Assembly (NCBI GenBank): GCA_045587665.1 | Contig: JAZNCT010000076.1 | Span: 1 to 11,400, forward strand | Length of the DNA stretch: 11,400 nt | From: SIG710 sp045587665 | GTDB taxonomy: Bacteria > Bacillota > Clostridia > Oscillospirales > CAG-272 | Reading direction: 5' to 3' | Shown here: positions 6,140 through 11,400 of the stretch, piece by piece | Layout of the letters: the number at the start of each line of letters is the position of its first letter | How positions within the stretch are numbered: the first letter of the stretch is position 1 | Position numbers and translations under genes: made by a program | Notes under the pieces: generated by a model | Seen by the model: only the letters and a program-made list of their open reading frames with translations | Databases searched by the model: none | Told to the model about the DNA's origin: nothing

Positions 6140-7183
6140 TTATTTCAAATATACGGTGCAACCGCTCTTTGCGGATCTGTAAATAGCATCAACTATTTCC
6201 ACGCTCTTTATAGCATCCATTGGGAGTATCTGTGGATCTCTGCCGTCCCTCACTGCAAGTATCATATCCTCAACAACGTGTCTGTGACCGTAGAGAGTGT
6301 CTTTTTCAAAGGCTGACGCCTTCATATTGCCTCTGCCGTAGCGTTCAAGCATAAGCTCCTCTTCTTCATCCTCGTCATCACTGTCACGCAGTTTCCAGGT
6401 TTTTATCATATCAGCGTCTGCTTCAATGCTTCCTCCGCTTCCGTAAAGCATTATTTCTGTTGAGATCCCGGGATAAGCGCAGGTGGTGCTGACAAATGTT
6501 GCAGTTGCTCCGCTTTTGAATTTGACAAGAGAAGCGGTCATATCCTCGGTTTTGATGTTGTGGTTATATATATCCATAGTGGAGGTAACAGAATGTACGT
6601 CTCCCATGAGCCACTGCATAAGGTCAACTGTATGAATTGCTTGATTCATAAGAGAACCGCCGCCGTCATACTCCCAAGTTCCTCTCCAGCCGCCCCTGTC
6701 GTAATAGGATTGCTCTCTGAACCATTTAACTGCAAAAGTGCCAAGATTTATGGAGCCGAGTCTGCCATCGTCGATAGCCTTTTTAATGGGATACATATTG
6801 AGGTTGAAGCGGTTTTGGTGAACAACACCTGCCTTCATGCCTGTTCTGGCACGGGCATCTTCTATGAGCATTGCTTTCTCCGGGGTTATATCAAGGGGTT
6901 TTTCGATAAGAACGTGCTTGCCTTTTTCCATTGCTCTCACTGCAAAATCAGCGTGCATATAGCTTGGCAGACAAATGCTGATTATATCAACATCTTTGTC
7001 AGCAAGAAGCTCTTCAAAGTTTTCATAAAGGCGTGCCTCTGGATACATCCTGTGAAATTTTTCGAGCCTTGCGGTGTCGATATCGCAGGCGGCCACAAGA
7101 GAGGCATTTTCTGATGCGGCGGCGGCTTCTGCGTGAGCCATACCAATGCCGAGTCCAAGCACGGCGTAACCTATTTTTTTCAT
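6140..7183 (-). CDS. Gfo/Idh/MocA family NAD(P)-dependent oxidoreductase
   Basis: A 347-residue sugar or sugar-nucleotide dehydrogenase. The N-terminal Rossmann domain begins VLGLGIGMAH (8-17), has the acidic strand end ACDID (32-36) and the family hallmark EKPLDIT (94-100, K95 catalytic). The C-terminal alpha/beta domain carries HQNRFN (122-127) and the GGGSLMNQAIHTVD block (174-187, with H184 and D187). The WRGTW...NQ.IH..DL..W pattern (166-191) resembles the WlbA/WbpB UDP-GlcNAc-uronate 3-oxidases, which would fit envelope glycan synthesis, but substrates in this family are hard to predict. An odd insert of ten residues, nine of them acidic (267-276), lies in the C-terminal domain. Start: AAAAGGAA (7198-7191) upstream of ATG. 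The gene lies 99 nt after ddl on the same strand with no obvious terminator between them, so cotranscription is possible. Confidence 0.9.
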   Translation of the reverse strand: MKKIGYAVLGLGIGMAHAEAAAASENASLVAACDIDTARLEKFHRMYPEARLYENFEELLADKDVDIISICLPSYMHADFAVRAMEKGKHVLIEKPLDITPEKAMLIEDARARTGMKAGVVHQNRFNLNMYPIKKAIDDGRLGSINLGTFAVKWFREQSYYDRGGWRGTWEYDGGGSLMNQAIHTVDLMQWLMGDVHSVTSTMDIYNHNIKTEDMTASLVKFKSGATATFVSTTCAYPGISTEIMLYGSGGSIEADADMIKTWKLRDSDDEDEEEELMLERYGRGNMKASAFEKDTLYGHRHVVEDMILAVRDGRDPQILPMDAIKSVEIVDAIYRSAKSGCTVYLK

Positions 7184-7282
7184 TTAAACTTCCTTTTCGG
7201 ATCAAAATTACTTTGTATATATTCTAACACTGTTATTTAATTAGTTGAATTGCAAAAGCTGACGTGTTTATTGCAAATACTG

Positions 7283-8314
7283 TCATTTGAGGGCAATATT
7301 TACTATCTTATCGCAGAGCTCTTCATATCCTATTCCGACTGCCGCTGCCTCCTGGGGCAAAAGACTTGTGGGGGTCATTCCGGGAAGGGTATTAGCTTCA
7401 AGGCAAACAGCCTCGCCATCAGGTCTGAGGATGTAGTCGATCCTTGCAAGACCGCGGAGCTTAAGCGCTCTGAAGGCACGGCGGGTATAATCCGCCATTC
7501 TTTCTTCTTCTTCTTTTGTAATGTGGGCAGGGCAGATCTCCTCTGTCATACCGCTCTGATATTTGTTTTTATAGTCGTAGTAACCGCACTTCGGTATGAT
7601 CTCAACCGGGGGGAGTATGCGGCCGTCAAGAATACCAACGGTCATTTCTCTGCCTACAATCTTTTCTTCTATCAATACCTTGTCTTCATATTTTTTAGCA
7701 AATTCAAGGGCTTTTTCAAGCTCTTCCTCGGTTTCGATTATAGAAACGCCAACGCTTGAACCGCAGCTACAGGGCTTTATAACGCAGGGCAGGCCCACAT
7801 TTGCTATCATTTTTCTTATGTCGTCTGTACCAAGATCGCAGAGAACACCCCGTGGAGTAGGTATACCTTCAATGGAAAGAAGCTTTTTGGTGATATCCTT
7901 ATCCATTGCAAGCAGACTTCCGATATAGCCCGAGCCTGTATAGCGTATTCCGTAATTATCAAGGGTTGCCTGGAGCTGACCGTTTTCGCCCATTGCGCCG
8001 TGAAGACCTATATAAACAACGTCGGCAAGTGCGCACAGCTCAAGAACTCCCGGGCCGATAAGAGCTTTTCTACCACCGTTTCTTGCTATAACAGCGTCAA
8101 GATCGGGTATAGCCTCCTCAACCTTGTATGTATAACTGCCGTCGGCTTTGAAAAGAGCGGCAGAGGGTACCGTATCGGGAGAAAGCCCTTCATATACGTC
8201 CACAAGGCAAACCTTGTGTCCTTTTTTTGTAAGTGCGTTTGCAATAAGGGCGGCAGATGTGAGCGAAACATCGCGCTCGGGGCTTATGCCGCCGGCAAGA
8301 ACTACTATATTCAT
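7283..8314 (-). CDS. ddl: D-alanine--D-alanine ligase
   Basis: A 343-residue ATP-grasp ligase that makes the D-Ala-D-Ala dipeptide for peptidoglycan precursors in the cytoplasm. Recognisable blocks are SPERDVSL (11-18, catalytic E13), the LHGAMGENGQLQ loop (104-115), YTGSGYIGSLLAMDK (125-139), the ATP-grasp segment KPCSCGSSVGVS (180-191), EEKIVGREMTVG (216-227), the omega loop YDYKNKY (246-252), ARID (290-293) and the metal ligands in LEANTLPGMT (305-314, E306 and N308). The omega-loop tyrosine fits a D-Ala:D-Ala enzyme; VanA-type D-Ala-D-Lac ligases differ there. The length is normal. GGAGG lies 5 nt upstream of ATG at 8314. The gene follows prmC with a 38-nt gap, so the two are probably one operon, possibly continuing into the oxidoreductase gene. 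Confidence 0.96.
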   Translation of the reverse strand: MNIVVLAGGISPERDVSLTSAALIANALTKKGHKVCLVDVYEGLSPDTVPSAALFKADGSYTYKVEEAIPDLDAVIARNGGRKALIGPGVLELCALADVVYIGLHGAMGENGQLQATLDNYGIRYTGSGYIGSLLAMDKDITKKLLSIEGIPTPRGVLCDLGTDDIRKMIANVGLPCVIKPCSCGSSVGVSIIETEEELEKALEFAKKYEDKVLIEEKIVGREMTVGILDGRILPPVEIIPKCGYYDYKNKYQSGMTEEICPAHITKEEEERMADYTRRAFRALKLRGLARIDYILRPDGEAVCLEANTLPGMTPTSLLPQEAAAVGIGYEELCDKIVNIALK

Positions 8315-8352
8315 AATGTCCTCCGGATAGTATTTTTTGATAGCTCACTTCA

Positions 8353-9183
8353 TTATATGAACCTTTTCAGAAATGCGACCCTGTCACAGCCGCCGTAATC
8401 TTTTATAATTTCACAGTCAAATGAATTTTCGGTCGCAATTTTTTTGATTTTGTCGCCCTGATCATAGCCTATCTCAAAAGCGATAAATCCTTCTTTTTTC
8501 AAAAGCCGTGAGTGATTTTTCAGGATCTCTCTGTAAAAAATCAGACCGTCTTCACCGCCGTCAAGTGCGGCATAAGGCTCGTGCTTTACCTCTTTTTCAA
8601 GCGTTTCGATAACAGATGTCTTTATATATGGGGGATTTGAAAGAATTGCATCGAAAGGTGGGGCATCCTGTGAAAAAATGTTTATCGGTTCCAGAACATC
8701 TGCCGGCACGGGAATAAATCTCTCTTCCACACCATTCAGAACAGCGTTTTTCTTTGCCATTTCAAGAGTGCTTTCAAACAGCTCAAAGGCATAAGAGGTG
8801 CAGTCGGGACGGTGAGCAAGCGCAGAGATAGCAACACAGCCGCTCCCCGTGCAAAGATCTGCAAACAATGCAGATCTTGGGAGCCTTTCAATTGCAAGCT
8901 CAACAAGAAGCTCTGTATCGGGGCGCGGAACAAGACAGCTTTCGTCCAGGATATATTTTTCGCCAAAGAAATACCATTCACCGAGAATATACTGCAAAGG
9001 GTATCTTTCAGTCCTTTTTCTTACAGCTGCAAGCAGAGCTTCGCTTTCAAGCTCTTGGCCTGCACAGGTGAGAAGGGAAGATGGGGATATGCCACAGAAT
9101 TTTTCCACAAGAAGAGCTGCCTCTCTTTGCGCATTATCTATGCCGGCATTTTTTAACAGATCGCAGATGTCTTTGAAACGCAA
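8353..9183 (-). CDS. prmC: PrmC (HemK) peptide chain release factor glutamine methyltransferase
   Basis: A 276-residue SAM-dependent enzyme that N5-methylates the glutamine of the GGQ motif in release factors RF1 and RF2. The small helical N-terminal domain (about 1-80) ends at PLQYILGEWYFFG (62-74). Then come VPRPDTELLVE (85-95), the SAM motif DLCTGSGCVAIS (109-120), the substrate-glutamine clamp NPPYI (183-187), and ALDGGEDGL (206-214), all as expected. The length is typical. The start is a TTG at 9183: AAGGAGGG lies 6 nt upstream and there is no better ATG. prmC is commonly next to prfA, but here its partner is ddl, and prfA is not in the window. A perfect -10 TATAAT (9218-9213) lies upstream. 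Confidence 0.96.
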   Translation of the reverse strand: MRFKDICDLLKNAGIDNAQREAALLVEKFCGISPSSLLTCAGQELESEALLAAVRKRTERYPLQYILGEWYFFGEKYILDESCLVPRPDTELLVELAIERLPRSALFADLCTGSGCVAISALAHRPDCTSYAFELFESTLEMAKKNAVLNGVEERFIPVPADVLEPINIFSQDAPPFDAILSNPPYIKTSVIETLEKEVKHEPYAALDGGEDGLIFYREILKNHSRLLKKEGFIAFEIGYDQGDKIKKIATENSFDCEIIKDYGGCDRVAFLKRFI

Positions 9184-9212
9184 AAGATTCCCTCCTTCAA
9201 AATACTCATTAC

Positions 9213-9218
9213 ATTATA
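9213..9218 (-). promoter_or_regulatory. -10 element of the prmC-ddl transcription unit
   Basis: TTGTTGTATAAT on the minus strand contains a perfect -10, 29 nt before the TTG start of prmC. It differs by one base from the tRNA-Trp element. The -35 region is a T-rich stretch with no clear hexamer. Confidence 0.55.
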
Positions 9219-9303
9219 CAACAAAAATCACAAAAAGAAAAGACCTAATTTTAAAAATTATATTTCAAAGGAAATATTTATTATAAAAAATATATTTTCG
9301 CTA

Positions 9304-9332
9304 TTGCATTTTAGCAAAAAAAGTGGTATACT
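9304..9332 (+). promoter_or_regulatory. Sigma-A promoter of the Cys-rich small protein gene
   Basis: -35 TTGCAT (9304-9309), a 17-nt spacer ending in TGG and -10 TATACT (9327-9332) make a strong extended -10 promoter. Transcription should start near 9339-9340, giving a leader of about 30 nt. Confidence 0.8.
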
Positions 9333-9369
9333 ATCATTGAACAAAATATAAAGTATGGAGGTCTTTATA

Positions 9370-9618
9370 ATGTTTTTTATTGAAAAGAAGCCGGAAAAGC
9401 CGAATATAGGCAAGATTGTTGCTATTTCTGTTGGAGTTACCTTTGCTATTGCAGCAGCTGCATACGGCGTATATATGTTCTGCCGCAAGTATTGCAAGCT
9501 TTGCAAATGTGATGAAGATTATTACGACGATTTTGATTGCGATTTCTGCGACTGTGAGGATTGCTCCGATTGCGAAGCCGCTGCTGATGAATCCGAAGAG
9601 GATAGCGTTGAGTTTTAA
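9370..9618 (+). CDS. Small membrane-anchored protein with Cys/Asp-rich tail, unknown function
   Basis: An 82-residue protein I do not recognise. Residues 1-14 are a charged head (FFIEKKPEKPNIG), 15-37 a single hydrophobic helix rich in Ala, Val and Ile, and 38-82 a tail with nine cysteines (38, 42, 45, 47, 57, 60, 62, 65, 68). The first four are in a basic stretch, the last five alternate with Asp and Glu, and the extreme C-terminus is acidic and cysteine-free. There is no cleavable signal peptide or lipobox. The tail could bind metal or form disulfides, but this is inference. The start at 9370 is set by GGAGG (9357-9361) 8 nt upstream; an in-frame ATG at 9355 overlaps that site. It has its own promoter and terminator, so it is a dedicated single-gene unit and very likely real. 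Confidence 0.8.
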   Translation: MFFIEKKPEKPNIGKIVAISVGVTFAIAAAAYGVYMFCRKYCKLCKCDEDYYDDFDCDFCDCEDCSDCEAAADESEEDSVEF

Positions 9619-9645
9619 AAAAAGCCGCCGCAGGCGGCTTTTTTT
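9617..9645 (+). terminator. Terminator of the Cys-rich small protein gene
   Basis: GCCGCC (9624-9629) and GGCGGC (9633-9638) pair around GCA, with seven A residues before and seven T residues after. The stop codon (9616-9618) overlaps the A tract. The symmetry would also allow termination on the minus strand. Confidence 0.92.
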
Positions 9646-9681
9646 ATGCAGAAATTAGAAAAAATATAATTCTCGGTTCTA

Positions 9682-9710
9682 TTGCATTATGCGACAATTT
9701 GTGATAGAAT
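9682..9710 (+). promoter_or_regulatory. Sigma-A promoter of the MBOAT operon
   Basis: -35 TTGCAT (9682-9687), a 17-nt spacer and -10 TAGAAT (9705-9710) lie 35 nt before the start codon at 9746. A second TATAAT-like sequence (9710-9715) overlaps its end. Confidence 0.7.
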
Positions 9711-9745
9711 ATAATGAATGATTATTTTTTAAGGAAGCAAATATA

Positions 9746-11161
9746 ATGATTTTTTCTTCATACAGCTTCATATTTGGTTTTTTTCCCATAGTTTTTGCTG
9801 TTTTTTGTGCGCTGAAAGCGGCAAAAAAAACTGTGCTTGTGAAAATTTGGCTGGTGCTTGCCTCTCTTGCCTTTTATGCAATTGGTCAGCGTGATTTTTT
9901 TCTTATATTCCTTGGTTCTATTCTCTTTAATTATCTGCTCATCAGGGTCATTTTAAGAGAAAATAGCGGAAAGGCTTTGAGGCGCATATGCCTTCTTCTT
10001 TCGGTTTTTGAAAATATCGGATTGCTGGTCTATTTCAAATATACCAATTTTCTGCTTGAAAATATCAACCGTGTTTTCGGCACAGCTATTGGGGCTATAT
10101 CGCTGATATTGCCAATAGGAATATCCTTTTTCACCTTTCAGATCCTTGCCTCTGTTATAGCGGCATACAAAGGGGAGCTTAGAAACAAAGATATCCTTGA
10201 TTATATGCTGTTCATCAGCTTTTTTCCGCAGCTTATAGTTGGCCCCGTTGTTATGCAGGAGCAGCTTTTGCCTCAGATAGAGGGAGATAGGCTGCTTGAA
10301 ACAAACAAGAATTTTATTATGCGGGGCGTTCTGCTCTTTTCGATAGGGGCGGCGAAAAAGGTGATACTTGCCAATCCTATGATAGATCATGCTTCTGCTT
10401 TTTACGGCGGAGATATCGCAGCATCAAGCTGGGTGGAGGCTCTGATCGGAGTTATCTGCTTTACCTTTGCATATTATTTTGATTTTTCGGGATACATAGA
10501 TATGGCAAGGGGTCTTGGTCTGCTGTTTGGAATAAGACTTCCTATAAATTTCAATTCACCGTATAAGGCTCGTGATTTTGCTGACTTTTGGAGACGCTGG
10601 AATATAACTATCTCCAATTTCTTCAACGATACTGTTTTTGCTCACCTGTTCGGCTTTGGAGACAGAATTCCAAAGCTCATTCTTGCCACACTTGCAACCT
10701 TTCTTGTTTCGGGAATCTGGCACGGTGCCGCCTGGCATTATGTGATATGGGGACTTGTTTGCGGTCTTCTTGTTGCTCTCTCAAATGTTATGACGCTCTA
10801 TCGAATAAAGCTTCCCGTGTGGCTTTCCTGTACTGTCACCTTTGTTGTTATGATGCTTGTGAGGGTGCTGTTTGATGCGTCTTGCATGACCGATGCCCTT
10901 GCTGTTTACGCAAAGCTTTTCTCCTTTGACGGAGGGCTCACTGCCCTTACCTCGTTTTTGACCGACAATATACCGCTTCTCTTAACCATTCTGCTTTCTG
11001 CGGTGATCTGCTTCCTGTTTGACAATGCAAATTCTCTTTGCCCCGAAAACGGCGAGGCAAAGCCTCTCGGCGCAAGGCAGATTATCTTTGCGGCTTTTCT
11101 TCTTGTTATTTCGCTTGTAAATATGTCAAGCGTTTCAACATTTCTCTATTTCAATTTTTAA
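9746..11161 (+). CDS. MBOAT family membrane O-acyltransferase (AlgI/DltB/PatA-like)
   Basis: A 471-residue polytopic membrane protein with about ten or more hydrophobic segments. Members of this family move acyl (often acetyl) groups across the membrane onto extracellular glycans or teichoic acids. The expected blocks are present: ILPIGISFFTFQ (121-132), FFPQLIVGPVV (159-169), YYFDFSGYIDMARGLGLLFGI (243-263) and GIWHGAAWHYVIWG (323-336), whose H326 matches the catalytic histidine. The usual FWRRWH motif reads FWRRWN (281-286), and the following segment NFFNDTVFAHLFG is also unlike the common TWLRDYLY-type sequence. Start: AAGGAAG (9731-9737) before ATG 9746. The downstream gene begins 9 nt after the stop and resembles an SGNH-type partner, which supports a glycan-acylation operon. 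The substrate cannot be told from sequence. Confidence 0.88.
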   Translation: MIFSSYSFIFGFFPIVFAVFCALKAAKKTVLVKIWLVLASLAFYAIGQRDFFLIFLGSILFNYLLIRVILRENSGKALRRICLLLSVFENIGLLVYFKYTNFLLENINRVFGTAIGAISLILPIGISFFTFQILASVIAAYKGELRNKDILDYMLFISFFPQLIVGPVVMQEQLLPQIEGDRLLETNKNFIMRGVLLFSIGAAKKVILANPMIDHASAFYGGDIAASSWVEALIGVICFTFAYYFDFSGYIDMARGLGLLFGIRLPINFNSPYKARDFADFWRRWNITISNFFNDTVFAHLFGFGDRIPKLILATLATFLVSGIWHGAAWHYVIWGLVCGLLVALSNVMTLYRIKLPVWLSCTVTFVVMMLVRVLFDASCMTDALAVYAKLFSFDGGLTALTSFLTDNIPLLLTILLSAVICFLFDNANSLCPENGEAKPLGARQIIFAAFLLVISLVNMSSVSTFLYFNF

Positions 11162-11170
11162 GGGGATAAA

Positions 11171-11400
11171 ATGTCACTTAAAAAACAGCTAACAATTTTT
11201 GTTTTTGCCTGCATCATTTTTGCGGCAATATATGCGGCCTTTAACGCTTTTGTTGACCCATTCGGTGTTTTTGGCGACGTGATCTTCGATTATTATGAAT
11301 ACAATATGACCCAAAATCCCCGCACGGCAAAGATTGCTTATATTGATAAGCACGGAGATGAATATGATTCATATATTTTCGGATGCTCAAAAACCTCATC
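11171..11400 (+). CDS. SGNH-hydrolase-like AlgJ/DltD-type protein (N-terminal part, cut by window end)
   Basis: The first 76 codons of a gene that continues beyond the window. A basic start (MSLKKQ) precedes a membrane anchor (about 7-27), then an extracytoplasmic region with VDPFGVFGD (28-36) and YIFGCSKTSS (68-76 region). The G-x-S pattern at Gly71-Ser73 resembles the nucleophile block of SGNH/GDSL acyl esterases such as AlgJ, AlgX or DltD relatives. AGGGGAT (11161-11167) overlaps the stop of the MBOAT gene, and the 9-nt gap implies translation from the same mRNA. In such pairs the SGNH protein completes acyl transfer outside the cell. The assignment rests on context plus a short N-terminus, since the distal catalytic Asp-His block is not visible. 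Confidence 0.7.
   Translation, partial: MSLKKQLTIFVFACIIFAAIYAAFNAFVDPFGVFGDVIFDYYEYNMTQNPRTAKIAYIDKHGDEYDSYIFGCSKTS

Noticed and set aside
6560..7114. 184-codon open frame antisense to the Gfo/Idh/MocA gene
   Set aside because: The minus-strand protein has complete family motifs over the same bases; the plus-strand product has none.
7184..7282. Terminator between ddl and the oxidoreductase gene
   Set aside because: I looked for a GC-rich hairpin followed by T residues on the minus strand and found only weak A/T-rich pairings and a repeated TTGCAA word. No claim can be made.
7250..7759. 169-codon open frame antisense to ddl
   Set aside because: It covers the conserved ATP-grasp motifs of ddl on the other strand and has a Phe/Cys-rich composition typical of a shadow frame. 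I see no ribosome binding site that would favour it.

Overview
This is an ordinary chromosomal block from a low-to-moderate GC, endospore-forming Bacillota, most likely a gut-type member of the Clostridia. The evidence is a full-length SpoIIE sporulation phosphatase, strong AGGAGG-type ribosome binding sites, sigma-A promoters with TRTG-type extended -10 elements, a CCA-encoding tRNA-Trp, and short intergenic hairpin arrays. I see no transposase, integrase, phage gene, CRISPR array, toxin-antitoxin pair or recognisable defence system.

Layout from left to right. 1-153: a dense array of small hairpins joined by ATGAAAT/ATTTCAT linkers. 157-336: tRNA-Trp on the minus strand, with its own promoter, a striking palindrome in its 5' leader and a strong terminator. 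406-966 (-): a YpsA/DUF1273-like SLOG protein. 967-1329: a divergent regulatory region. 1330-3846 (+): spoIIE, followed by a doubtful 41-codon frame and a terminator. 4002-4505 (-): a GreA-type elongation factor. 4650-6071 (+): an RsmF-like rRNA cytosine methyltransferase, divergent from greA. 6140-9183 (-): a probable prmC-ddl pair followed by a Gfo/Idh/MocA oxidoreductase. 9370-9618 (+): a tiny membrane-anchored protein with a cysteine- and aspartate-rich tail. 9746-11400 (+): an MBOAT acyltransferase followed by the start of an SGNH-hydrolase-like partner that runs off the window.

Functionally the window mixes translation and transcription housekeeping (tRNA-Trp, GreA, RsmF-like methylase, PrmC), cell envelope synthesis (Ddl, the MBOAT/SGNH acylation pair, possibly the sugar-nucleotide-type oxidoreductase) and sporulation control (SpoIIE). 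Convergent gene pairs are separated by compact terminators. Divergent pairs share short promoter regions, several of which carry a near-identical TTGTGGTATAAT-like extended -10.

The most interesting items are small: the hairpin array with a competing long-range stem, the palindrome spanning the tRNA-Trp start site, the Cys/Asp-rich mini membrane protein, a leftward terminator-like hairpin in the spoIIE upstream region, and a His-to-Asn change in a normally conserved MBOAT motif. I found no clear new multi-gene system.
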